Shown piece after piece: positions 19,680-30,812 of a stretch of 64,000 bases of DNA. The first letter of the stretch is position 1, and each line of letters begins with the position of its first letter. The notes under the pieces are model-generated. The model saw nothing but the letters and a program-made list of their open reading frames with translations. It did not search any database and was not told the DNA's origin. Origin of the DNA: Reclinomonas americana ATCC 50394 (Eukaryota > Jakobida > Jakobea > Jakobida); assembly GCA_048213135.1 (NCBI GenBank), contig PS015109.1, forward strand, positions 9,413 to 73,412, read 5' to 3'. Both the position numbers and the translations under genes were made by a program.

Positions 19680-22600
19680 ACTCACACGTGCGCGCCAAAC
19701 TACAAACTCCGCTTCTCTTCCCCCAACTCACCATGCAAACATACACCCACACCGCCAGCACCTGGTTGCGATACGCCTCCTGCGGTTGACAAGAGAGTGA
19801 GAAAACGCACGCATTCTTCGCACACTCCATCATGCGTACCAAGTGCACAGCAAAGCAAAACTGGACGTCCTTCGTTTTGTCTTCGTGAATGGGGTAGTTC
19901 TTCATGACCCACTGGAGAGGCAGAGAGGAGTGTCAGAATGAAATCCACACCGACCTTCCCTCTCATCAGCGCACCTTGCGAATGCGAATCTCATCATAAT
20001 ATGCAAAGCAGAATGCACGGCCCTCAAAATCGTGCCCCTTTGGCACCGCCTCTTGCAGCACACCCTTCCACGCATCGAGATCTGGTACACACACGAGCGT
20101 GAGAAGGAGGAGGCGATGCCAGCGAAGCCCTCATGCAGGAAACATCACACACCCCAATCCAAAATCTTGGTTCGAATGGAGCGCATCTCCTGCAACAAGT
20201 GCTTCCACTCAGCCGCCTGCTCCTTGGTGAGATTCTCACGCGGTAGCGCGGCGAGCTTTGCCTGGCACTCCTCCAGTTGCCTCTTTGGTTTCAGGCGATC
20301 CTCCGGAGCCATGACGCGCAATCTGTGGCACGCACGACGAGAAATAATGAGAGCGGAGAATGCAAAAGATTGGTCGGCGACGAGAACTCACTTTTCCATA
20401 ATGCGCAGGCCCTGTCGCAAGGTCTTGTTCAACTCCAAGAACAGCTTCGTCTCCAGATGGTACTTGTTGCGCCACACGAAATATGACACTGGAGAGAGAC
20501 GTGAGGAGTCTTGTCAACAAGAAAGAAGATTGTTTAGCGAACGCACATTGCAACTCCTTCTGGATGCAGTCCGTGTAGGAGCGAACGCGATATACAGGGA
20601 ATCGTGGTCGCAACGGAGTCTCGCGGTAGAAGGCCACAATGTGTCGCCGCAAGTGCGTCTGCAAATGGGCAGTCAGCAAGCTGGCAACGAGCATAATAAT
20701 ATTCATGCACGCGCTCAAACTTGATCATTCACTCCCCGCCTTTGCTCTCTCACTATCTATCGCTCTCACTAGCTTGTTCATTCACTGCCATTCTTCACAC
20801 ACGCCCCCTATTCGCCTCTCCTTCACTTCGCTCCATTCCGCGCGCTCACCTTCTCACCTCTGTCCCCTTTTCATCATTCCCTAACTCTCTCTCGTCGCTC
20901 AGCCACGCTCTCTCAGCTTCCATTTCTTTCTTCACGAATGTTCTTCCGTTTTCCCCCCTTTGCTTTCGTTGTACTTCTTGAGCTTACTTTCTCACCTCCC
21001 CGCCTCGCTCTTCTCTCAGCCTCACACGCACGCTCAGCACCTTCTCGTTCTTCACACTTCTTCCCATCCCTCCTCCTCCACTTCCGCTTCTCCCAACCTC
21101 CCCCTTCCCCCTCCCTTTCCCTCTATCCTCCCCTCCCCCTTCTTCCTCCTTCCCTCCCTTTCCCCCTTCTTCCCTATTCCGCCCCCGCACGCAACAAATC
21201 GCGGATCATCGGGGATGAACGGCACCCACCGCGCCTCATCCTCCAAATCGAACTTGATGTGGTTCGGTCGCTCTTCCTGCGCGTTCGCCCACAGATTCGT
21301 GTGGTTGAACACGACATAGATCTTGGCGTACGGCACCGGTACGTGCACCAGAGGCTCCTCCAAACCACCCGAGTGCGCTTGCAGTGTCTGCTCACAGCGG
21401 CGCGTGAGAAGAGTGCACACGAGGCGAGAAGCATGAGAGAGAGGGACTAACGTAGCGCCCATCAGAGCCGCGAGCAGTCACTGGCTTCACCACCGGTGCC
21501 GCACGGCCGACCATAATGTCGTCCTCGTTCAACTCGTCCGACAGCACCTCACGCATCTCCAAGTACATGTCACCGGGGAAGATGATCATGTCCTCGTCAC
21601 GCGCCTGAAACACACGTCGTATTAGACAGGGACAGTGAGTGGATGGGGGGAAAGGAAAAAAAGAACGCAACATATGCGACATCGGCATCGGCAGCCGCTG
21701 GAGATATCAACACGAGGGTCAGTAAAGCACATTCGCTACCACACACGTTCACATTGAGAGAGACACACCTTGCGTTTCCTCTTCAGTGGGCTTTTGTACA
21801 CCGACCCATCTCTCCGGAAGCTGCATTCAACAAAAGTGAGTCTTCTTTACCTTCCTGCGCAGACGCGCGCCAGACACACCAAATAGTGCTTGCCGCTCGA
21901 GGTCTCCCAGAAAATGACAGAACCGTCATCCTCGCGCGTCATCACCCACGTGTGCTCCACACCTGTCGAAGTTTCGCCAATACACAAATACGCCTCCACT
22001 CCGCGGTATCGCTCCAGACCCAGCATGAGATTGCACTATTGCTCAGGCGCATGAGGGGGATGCTGAATACAAAGCCACTCCCACCCCCTTCGAGGCACGC
22101 ACCATCAAAATCGCGTGATCCTCCGAATCGCCCTTGCGCTGATTCTGGAAGAACTCGGGCGTGGTCCAAATGTCGTCGTGCCCCGCAAAGATGTTCTCGT
22201 CCGTGTCCCACGTCATGAGGCTGATCATGCGTGCAATGATACGCGGCTCACGTGTGTCTGCGCCACGATTGACATGAGTGAACCGGAAAATCACACGAGG
22301 TGTTTGAACGATAGTGGCGACGGACCACGCGGGACCGGCAACTCCGGCGGCAACACGTACGACGGCAGGAAGCGGTCCATCAACTTCTCGTCCTTGCGCA
22401 CCACCGGGAAGCGCGCCGTAATGCCGCGCGTCTTCATCTCGGCGTGCCACGTCTTGTCGCGCTCCAGAATTTCCTCCGGCACCTTGTAGTGCGGGTCAAA
22501 GACTGGGTCGGGGTCGTCCTCAAAGTCGATGCGTGGACCAAGATCTGTGGCACGCCAATGGTCAGCAGCCAGGAGACAAGGGGGGGAAATACAAAATGAG

Positions 22601-25600
22601 TAGCACCTTGGATAAAGTAGGCGCTGAATGTGACTTTCTGGTCGGCCTCCGGATGGAACGGGTTGATGAGTTTCAGCGTGCCCTGGAACATGCGCGTGGT
22701 CTCGCCACTGCGCTCCGTGTACGCCGACTTGTTGGCCTTCAGAATGCTGGAGACAGCTGTGGTGATAACAAACAGAGAGCGTTGGTGAGATGATGCGACT
22801 GTTGATTTCCTCGCTGCCGCGACATATTATTACGCACATAACCGCACAGTGCCCAGCAAATCGTTGCCGTCCTTGTCCTCGTCAAACACCTCCACCTGAA
22901 TCTTGCCCTTGGACTTGAACTCCTCCGGTGACTTGTCGATAAAGAGCACAGGGAAGTACAGCTTGGTGTCGAAGCGCGGATCCAGCTTCTCCGTGATTGT
23001 CTGCGCAGTGGGATGAGCACAACTGTGCGGTGGAGTGTGACTCTTGCGTGGAGGACAGACGCAACTCTTGTGCGATACTGCATGCCGTCGTAGCTGACGA
23101 CGACAAACGCATCCGAGTACAACGAGGCGTCGGCCGCAATCAGATTCTGGCACGACTGAACGTGCACGGCGAGGTACGTGTGCCACGGCTTCAGCGTATC
23201 TGTGAAGCACAGTCAGTATTGCAGAAGTGTAGAACTCACGAGTTGGGAGTGGTGCGGGCGCAACAGAATTCGCCAGCCTGAATGTAGCGCGGACTCGACA
23301 GCAAGTTCACACTGCCCTGCAACACACCACCCGGTGTTCGTTTCCGACCCTCCACGTGCACTGCATGTATGTATGTGTGCATAAGGTGAGTGCGTGGAGT
23401 TTCGTAATGGCAGGGGACAGAGCGCGACGCACCAAGACGACATTGCAACATTTGCGTGTCCACCACACCACGCAGGGGCAGCAAACGCTCGCCAATCTTC
23501 ACATCGCGTGTGCGGTTCCAGTCAAACACCTGTACATCCAGATCCTCGTTCTCCAGCTCGCTCATGGTCCCGTAGTATGTCACCGAGCCCAACGTGTCCC
23601 ACACAGGCTCGCTGCGGTGCCACACAAGGTGAGTCGAACGTGTATGTCGCGCAAAGGCAGTCAACACACGACGCACGTTGTCTGATAAATCACTGGCGAC
23701 TGGAGGCCGCGGCCATAGAATCCACCCAGCTTCTTCCATTTCCTCCAGTCGCTGTCATGCAAGAAGTCAGCTCACATCGACAACAGCTGGTCGACACACA
23801 GATCCATCCACTCACCGCTTGATGACGAGCTTCACATACGGATCCGAGACCAACTCTGCCTGCCCCTCCTTCCGGTCGACACCGACAATCTCGCGACCGG
23901 TCCAATCGTCGAAACTCATCACAAACTGGAACATCTCCTGGAACATGATCTCAAAGTCGAGCTTCATCACGATCGGTGAGGAGGGGTGCGAGTCAAGGTG
24001 TGAGACGGAAGGGGAAGAGGAAGATGATGTCGATGATGGGAAATGAAGGATATCATTGCCGTCGCTGGCACCCGGTGGTGCGCGCAGCTCCACCGACTGC
24101 TGCACCTCGCCCGACGCAATGTCCACCAGCTTGGTGCGCGAGAAGCCCTTCAGTTNNNNNNNNNNNNNNNNNNNNAGGAGGAGGAGGAGGAAAATAAGGA
24201 CAGGAAGAGTGAGGAGCGAGACGAGTGCCTCTGTCTCTGTCCGAGTCTCTCCCTTTCACTCACTGGCTCGGTTTGTCAGTCTCGTACAAGACATGAACGG
24301 AGAGCAAAAACAGAGATGGGGAAGAAGTCAAGGAAGAGGGAGCAGCAGAGAGGAGGACGAGATGAATGCTGCTGTCTCTGTCCGAGTCTCTCCCTTCCAC
24401 CCCCTCACTGGCTCGTATTCTCAGTCTCGCTTAAGGCAGGCACGGCGAGCAAAACAGCGAGAGGAAAGAAGTAAGGAGAAGAGAGCCACAGAGAAGACAA
24501 CGAGATGCATACTTCTGTTTCTCCGCCTGTCTATGTGCTTGTCGTTGCACTTCTCTTCGCTCTCACTGTCTGTCAGTCTGCTTGTACATCTGCATGTGTC
24601 ACATGAGACAAGCACGGAGAGCAAGCAGGGAGTGAGGAGGAGGGAGGAAAAGAATGAGCACGGAGAAGACAGCGAGATACTGCTTCTCTCGGCTTGTCTG
24701 NNNNNNNNNNNNNNNNNNNNNNNNNNNNNNNNNNNNNNNNNNNNNNNNNNNNNNNNNNNTGCCTCTCTCCCTCCCTCCCTCTCTCTCCTTCCCCACTGCC
24801 TCCTCCACACAACTTGTGCCGATTGTCCTCGATACGGAAATCACCACCCATCGTGAACCGAATGTACGGACTCATGCTCTCGCGCAGACTGCGGAACTGA
24901 ATGTTGCGAATGATGCACTTGAAGAGGCGCTGCTTGGTGTCCTCGGCAGTCAACAGATCCTTCATTTGCTCCTTGGTCGGGCGAGACTGCGCGAGGTGGC
25001 CAGTGATGAGACATGACGCACGCACCCTGTAAGACTCAAACTCGCACGTTCTCTCTCACTCCACCAGTGGAGCACGCACACAATGCCTCGTACACACAGC
25101 GCATGACGCGAAATGCACACAAAGAACGCGCGAACAAAGGCGGAACACAGTTGCGGAGAAATGGCCACACACACTTTGACGACACTCACTCGCTCGCCCC
25201 CCGCAGCTCACAGCTCTCACTTGCGCGCACAGCAACGCACACACACGTACACCCACAATCACTCTTGCACACACAAGCGAGTGAGAGCGTGAGTGAGAGC
25301 GTGAGAGAGCGAGTGTGTCGAGAAAGTGTGTACGAGTTTGTCTGCATGAAAGTGCTCTCTCTCTCACACACACTCTCGCTCTCTCGCACACACACTTCTA
25401 CACATGCACACACGCACACACAAAAGCACACACTTTCACACACTTTCACACACTTCTCCCCCCTCGTCACTCACCAGCGGATCCAAATGCAACTCATCGA
25501 CCTCATCGACATCGCCTGCGCTCTCCCCGAGCACCACCGCACCATTGCCAGTGGCGTGAAAGTTCGAGACCTCACCATCGGCCTCCTCTCCATCGCCACT

Positions 25601-25901
25601 CAAGTCAATCACTGTGCGATATCCCGAGTCAGCCCGCGCAGGTGCTGCGCCTGAGCCTGAGCCTGCGGGTGTGTTGTTGCTCCTGGCTGCGTTGCTGCTT
25701 CCGACTTGCGTGGTGACGACGACGGGAGGAGCAGTTGTGCGTGAGTTGCTGCGTGGTGGAGCGGGTCCGTTGCTGCTGATCGGGCTGGCGAGTAGTGAGG
25801 TGTCGGGGCCGCCGGGTGAGGGCGGTGCAGCGGCGCTCATTTGCTTGTGGCTGTGCAACACTTGGTGTTTGACTGCAAACAGACTTTCAGACACGGACAT
25901 G
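18198..25901 (-). CDS. CC2D2A-like C2 / transglutaminase-fold ciliary protein
   Basis: Large multi-exon minus-strand gene. From the N-terminus: a disordered Pro/Ser/Ala segment (start at 25901 or, after a second Met, about 25841); a first C2-like segment (about 24990-24800, ESMSPYIRFTMGGDFRIEDN); then FDDWTGREIVGVDRKEGQ and DVQVFDWNRTRDVKIGERL; a C2 domain at about 23190-22860 (LAVHVQSCQNLIAADASLYS ... VEVFDEDKDGNDLLGTVRL); and a transglutaminase-like region at about 22260-21190 (DDIWTTPEFFQNQRKGDSED, HTWVMTREDDGSVIFWETSS, IYVVFNHTNLWANAQ). The C-terminus is LAVWVYVCM, then a last exon IKPVPDSEVIPEPPVHLDAA, stop 18198-18200. This order fits CC2D2A, a transition-zone (MKS/B9) protein; CEP76 shares the same fold and is the alternative. 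Parts are lost in gaps. Confidence 0.62.
18345..18640. repeat. Imperfect tandem repeats (AACAGCTTCGCTGAATTTGC)
   Basis: Four degenerate copies, at about 18370, 18425, 18515 and 18605, of a core near GAGAACAACAGCTTCGCTGA separated by 55-90 bp, in the last intron of the minus-strand CC2D2A-like gene. On the minus strand the copies keep one frame (NSAKLLSFTA, NSAKLLFSIA, TSARLLFSTA), but no splice-supported exon is seen. Confidence 0.7.
18662..18788. repeat. (CTCACTCC)n/(CT)n microsatellite
   Basis: CTCACTCCCTCT repeats grading into pure CT, ending in the gap 18789-19642; pure CT resumes at 19643. Confidence 0.95.
18789..19642. other. Assembly gap (854 N)
   Basis: Run of N flanked by (CT)n on both sides, inside the last intron of the CC2D2A-like gene; a penultimate exon could be hidden here. 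Confidence 0.99.
19643..19678. repeat. (CT)n microsatellite
   Basis: Continuation of the CT tract on the right side of the gap. Confidence 0.95.
20720..21180. repeat. Pyrimidine-rich low-complexity intron
   Basis: C/T-rich on the plus strand (purine-rich on the sense strand of the minus-strand host gene), with CCCCTTCCCCC-type blocks near 21100-21170. Open frames across it are low-complexity artefacts. It lies between the exon ending ...FIPDDPRFVACGG side and the next downstream exon of the CC2D2A-like gene. Confidence 0.7.
24156..24175. other. Assembly gap (20 N)
   Basis: Placeholder-size gap inside the CC2D2A-like gene, next to intronic minisatellite. Confidence 0.99.
24205..24700. repeat. 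Minisatellite, about 140-bp units
   Basis: Three to four degenerate units (starting about 24210, 24355, 24500, 24650), each with a GACGAG..GC(C/T)TCTGTCTCTGTCC block, a CTCACTGGCTCG..TCAGTCTCG block and then GAGCAAA.CAG..AGGAAGAAG. Intronic in the CC2D2A-like gene and bordered by two gaps. Confidence 0.75.
24702..24759. other. Assembly gap (58 N)
   Basis: Run of N following the minisatellite. Confidence 0.99.
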
Positions 25902-25925
25902 ACGAAGTTCGGAAAATACTCATGA

Positions 25926-26562
25926 AGTTCCTGCAGCCTTCCTTTCTAGAGTGCTGTTCGCTGTGGTATAATACACCTTGCGACAATCATACTTGAGCTG
26001 TTTATATCTGTGCAACATTTGCACTCTTTACTCCCGACGTCCTTCGAATTCCGAATATTTATGTGCTGTTCCTCTCCATCTCCCGTCATGATCACCATGT
26101 TTGTAATCTCTTTGTGTCGCCTGATCATGCACACGTGCTTCCTCATCAACCCGGCAAAAATCAGCTGTGCCGTGGCCGTGCACTTGACCCTTGCACTCTT
26201 CACTCTTTCGTCGGTCCTACGCAACTAATTCCATCTCTAAGTTCGCCTTTGTTCTGTACCCAGCTGACCTATACCCTCGACATCGATCCTTCGCATATGA
26301 CTGCATCAACTCTCTCGCTCTCCGCGGTGGAGGTGGCAAGGCTGAAGTCTTTGGTAAGCCTGCTGCGGTCAGGTGCCAGCACCAAGCAAAACAGCCTCCC
26401 ACTCGCAGCTGCCTCTGCAAGAACCGCTGCCGGATCACCCTCTCATCCGAAGTCGAATCCCTGCGACCTCCACCACCAAGTCCACTCACCGGTTTCAGCC
26501 AATCCAGTTACAGAATGTATCAACGACCTTGAGCTTCTCGCCTCTGTGTTCTTGTCAGTTTC
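25926..26562. other. Intergenic region with a possible small plus-strand ORF
   Basis: Lies between the 5' end of the CC2D2A-like gene and the 3' end of the HEAT-type gene, both on the minus strand. It is less GC-rich than its surroundings. On the plus strand a frame open from 26063 to 26761 includes MTASTLSLSAVEVARLKSLV at 26299, which looks like ordinary protein rather than low complexity. It overlaps the 3' exon of the minus-strand gene and has no recognised homologue, so it is not called as a gene. Confidence 0.35.
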
Positions 26563-29500
26563 TCATCTATTCATTGCGACAATCGCCTGCGCAATCGCCG
26601 CGGAGGAGGTCTCGAGTCGGGCGCGCACGGCTGGCGGTACGGCGACCAGACCGTCGGTGGGCGACCAGTCGGTAAGCAGGCGCTGCTGCACACGTGTGCA
26701 GGCTTGCGTGAGGGCGGACGAGTGGTGGGGCGCTCTACACAGCAAGAGTGTGAGTCACTGAGTGCGTGTGACTGCATGATCTCTTGCACACAAACACACC
26801 TGAACCAGGCATTCCGCAAGACGGCACACACGACGTCGAGGATGGAGGCACAAATGGAAGGAGAGCGGTACTCGAGCAGCGGCAATAGTGCGTCGAGGAT
26901 TGCCTGCAACAATGAGTGAGAAGAAGACTCTTCCACGCACAGAGTCGGAAGATATACACACCTTCAGGTGACGCAGGCAACCTGCACCCAGCCAGTCCAA
27001 ACACGGCACCACTTCGTCGAGGTACAGCTGTGAATCGACAGCATGGCATCAGAACCACGTGTCACGCATTGAGGATCATCACCCACCAGCAGGCTCGACT
27101 CCTCGTTGGCATATCGCACTCCACGCAAACATTCGACCAGCAGCTGCGACACGCGAACCGATCGCACCTTGTTGTGCGGTAGCTTGCTCTCCACCGCTCG
27201 CACCGTGGCCCACAACGTCTGCATGCTCAACACCAGCAATTCGTCCATGTCGCGACAGCCGAGACACTTGATCAGCACCTGCGCCGAGAGAAATTTACGA
27301 AAGAGAAACACATCGCAGACGCCGTCACACCCACAGACGCACCTCCCACAAGCCCTCCACAAACCAAGTCACTTGCGCAGCCGGCAACTCCTTGACCACG
27401 TGTTGCAGGGCTCGCACGCCAAGCGTCTTGTTGACGGCCACGTGATCGCTGGCCAGTTTCAGTGCAAAGCCGACAAAGTTGGGATTCAGCAGCACCTCGG
27501 CCGCCGGGAACTGCATCAGTGGTGGTTATTTAGAAGACGCAAGCACACACAGAGAGAAAGATGGAGATGCGCACCTTGAACAAGCACACAAACTCGAGAA
27601 CAACAGAGGCCACCACTGCCGGCTGTTCGCGCCACGAGTTGCGCTCGTCCTGAAAGTAGGGCAGCAGCACCGCAAAGAGCGATTGCGCATACGCCTCGGG
27701 TTGGTGACCCCAGCGGCTGGTGAGCAGCGCCAACAGCTCCTCAGCTCGTTCGCGAATCTCCGCCGTCGTCCACGCCAGCTCACTCGATCTGCACATGAGG
27801 CACAGATGCAGTAGCGGCACACTGCTCTTGGCACTCGGGCGTGAGGTGGGGCACGCTTCGACACACGACACCGCAATGCTCAGCGCCGCTGGTGCAATCA
27901 CGCGCGTCGCCGCTTCGAATTCGCCACTGAAGCGGCCGGATCGTTGCAGACTGCTGACCACACACTCACAGGCTGCCGATGCCAATCGCATCACCAATGC
28001 CGATGTCGTCGTCTCCAGCGCCCCGTCGCGCACACCGATCGCGAGGGCACGAGCGAAGAATTCGATAGTGTGTATTGTTGGCGCAACATCGGCATCCACC
28101 TCCAGCGGTTCACCCGCCTTGATCGACTGCACGCAAACAAAGGGATAAGGGTCAACATCGCCGGAGACGATTTGTGATTGATTGCGGTCGTCGCACCTGC
28201 ACGAACGCCTCCAGTCGCTGCGTCGCCTGCTGCACGATGTCTCCAGCACGTACCGCATCCACGTCGACAATACCACAAAGTAATGACAGCACGCATCGTT
28301 CCAGCAGGGCCTTTGTGCTCCGCTGGTGCGCCACGCGGCACCACAAACGAGCTGCACGATGAAGACGGTGAGTCGAGGAGAAGCATCACGCAATCACAAA
28401 AACAAGTGACGCACCTAGCACGTCCAGCGCCTCCACAGTCTTGGACGATTCGGCGGCCAGAGTGCGAAAGCACGCACAAAACACCGCAGCCGCTCGCTCG
28501 CACTCCTCCACTCCTCTCTCCGCCTCCTGCACCACCTCTGCGTTCTCCTCCATCACCTCGCGCAGCACCGAGAGCAACGATTCGCGATGCGTATCACTGC
28601 GCAACCATGCGGACACAACGCTTGCACATTGCTGGCACAGATCGCTCGTCACTCCACTCAACAGCGCACCAACTGGCAACGCCGCAGCCAGCGAGAGTTG
28701 GGTGGCGACGACTCGGTACGCACTCGCACACTCATCGATCGCCGCCGGTCTGTCCACCAGCAGCTGCGACACCGTTTCACAGGCCACTTCCCACACCGTG
28801 TCGGCAGGAGGTGGCGATGCCAGCAGAGCTCGTGACACCAATCGCCAGCTCATTTCGGCCACCGCAGGCGACCACGCATCGTGCACAGCATGGCGCACCA
28901 CGCGCAACGCCAGTACACATTGCTGCTTCCTCCGCATGTCTATTTGTGCAAGCAGTGCACGCAGCATCACCTCGGCCACCGTCGACTCCCACCGCATCAC
29001 CTTCGGTGGCGCTGCGCTCAACTCTGCCAACATTGGCAACATAGTGTCCAACTGTCGCACCGCCAGCATGCAGAGCACACGCACGGCCACGACTGGCACT
29101 GCCGCGCGAGTGCCGACAAGCTCCGCAGCAGCAGCAGCAGCATCACCGCCGCACTCGACCAGCTGCTGCCTCATGGCCTCAGCTCCGTCATCATCGTCGA
29201 CATCACTCTCCGCACTCGCTTGCAGCGCAAGCAGCGTCGACACCAACTGCATCACCTGCGCCACGTAATGCTGCGTGTCGCCAAACCCACCTGGTGACAG
29301 CACCGATGCCGGCGACATGCGCACAAACGCCGGTGTGTTCCACGACGCGCCAACGACCAGCGATCCCATCAGCGATGCGGTGTAGCACCACAAAATCGAT
29401 GAAGAGTGGCGAGGCTGCTGTTGCAACAAGAGTGATGCTCCGCGCAGAGCGATCTGTGGGGAAGTAGCATGGGTGAGGGAAATGAGAGAGCTGGAGGAGA

Positions 29501-29723
29501 AGAGAGGAGAAGAGAGCGACCTGCAGCAAGAGTGTGCGTTTCGCATCGGGTCCGGCGAGCCACGCATCCCACGTGTGTCGCAGAAAGTGAATGCACTCTG
29601 GTGCGCTCTCGCAGCGACCTGAGCGATGCCAAAGTGAGGATAGAGGACATCGGAGAAAGGCGAGTGAAGACCTTTGGTGGTAGAGGTGAAAGAGCTCAGT
29701 CAGCCTGTTCTGATGACAGTCGT

Positions 29724-29774
<51 letters not shown>
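26563..29774 (-). CDS. HEAT-type alpha-solenoid protein, possibly TTI2
   Basis: Minus-strand exons run from the gap at 29775 to the stop at 26563-26565 (...AIAQAIVAMNR). The largest exon (about 29450-28415) encodes Ala/Leu-rich helical repeats with VRVLCMLAVRQLDTMLPMLA. Later exons encode RARLWCRVAHQRSTKALLER, PAAEVLLNPNFVGFALKLAS, VNKTLGVRALQHVVKEL, LGCRDMDELLVLSMQTLWAT, EVVPCLDWLGAGCLRHLK, ILDALLPLLEYRSPSICASI and a short C-terminal exon. This reads as a HEAT-like superhelix. The C-terminal third resembles TELO2-interacting protein 2 (TTI2), part of the TTT complex that matures PIKK kinases; the match is weak and made from memory of the family. The N-terminus is not found. Confidence 0.45.
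29727..29774. repeat. (CT)n microsatellite
   Basis: Pure CT run entering the gap from the left; GA emerges on the right side at 30012. Confidence 0.97.
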
Positions 29775-30011
29775 NNNNNNNNNNNNNNNNNNNNNNNNNN
29801 NNNNNNNNNNNNNNNNNNNNNNNNNNNNNNNNNNNNNNNNNNNNNNNNNNNNNNNNNNNNNNNNNNNNNNNNNNNNNNNNNNNNNNNNNNNNNNNNNNNN
29901 NNNNNNNNNNNNNNNNNNNNNNNNNNNNNNNNNNNNNNNNNNNNNNNNNNNNNNNNNNNNNNNNNNNNNNNNNNNNNNNNNNNNNNNNNNNNNNNNNNNN
30001 NNNNNNNNNNN
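29775..30011. other. Assembly gap (237 N)
   Basis: Run of N between (CT)n and (GA)n, separating two head-to-head genes that both lack their N-terminal exons. Confidence 0.99.

Positions 30012-30078
<67 letters not shown>
30012..30078. repeat. (GA)n microsatellite
   Basis: Pure GA run leaving the gap on the right; reverse complement of the CT run on its left. Confidence 0.97.
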
Positions 30079-30088
<10 letters not shown>

Positions 30089-30119
30089 AGAGGGGCCTCT
30101 CCTCTGCCTCTCATCGCTG

Positions 30120-30680
30120 TCTCTCACTGTTGCCTCTTACCTCCTCCTCCTCTCTGCCCCTCATCTCTTCCTTTCTCCTCACCTGTGCCACTCACTGTTG
30201 CCTCTTCCCTCCTCCTCTCCTCTGTGTTTATCACCTGTTGCTATCTCCACTGTGTCTCAGCTCTGCCTCTCAGCTCATTCTCCTCTCACCTCAGCCACTG
30301 TCTCTCTTCCCCCTGCCTCTCAGCACACCTTCTCCTCTCACCGGTGCCACTCACTGTTGCCTCTTCCCACCTCCTCCTTTCTCCCATCTCCTCTCACCTC
30401 TGCCACCGTCTCTCTTCCCCCTGCCTCTCAGCACACCTTCTTCTCTCACCTGTGCCACTCACTGTTGCCTCTTCCCTCCTCCTCTCCTCTCTACCTGTCC
30501 CCCATCTCGTTCTCCTCTATCTCCTCTGCCTCCTCCTCCACTGTCGCTCTCCCCTTGCCTCTTTAGCACCTTCCCCTCTCACCTCTTCCACTCGCTGTTG
30601 CCTCTTGCTTCGTCTGCTCCTCTCCTCTATGCTTCTCACCTCTGCTTCCTTCTCTTCATTGTTTCTCATCAGTGTCAGTC
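30120..30680. repeat. Pyrimidine-rich minisatellite, about 115-bp units
   Basis: Units containing ACTCACTGTTGCCTCTTCCC followed by TCCTCCTCTCC occur near 30190, 30350 and 30465, with a degenerate copy near 30590. They alternate with CTCTTCCCCCTGCCTCTCAG blocks near 30305 and 30412. The region precedes the first visible GUF1 exon and is probably its upstream intron. Confidence 0.8.
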
Positions 30681-30812
30681 TTCTCTACCCACTGCATTTC
30701 ACTCTCTCCTCCACTGCCTCTCGCTGCCGTCCCTTCATTGCCTCTCCGTTGTCACCCATCTCGCTCCCTGCGCAGTCTCCCTTCCTTATCTCACTCTTCA
30801 TCTTATTTGCAG

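Noticed and set aside
27720-29297. Plus-strand frames of 80-290 codons (e.g. 28178-29044)
   Set aside because: Antisense shadows of the HEAT-type gene; Thr/His/Pro-rich with no domain-like pattern.
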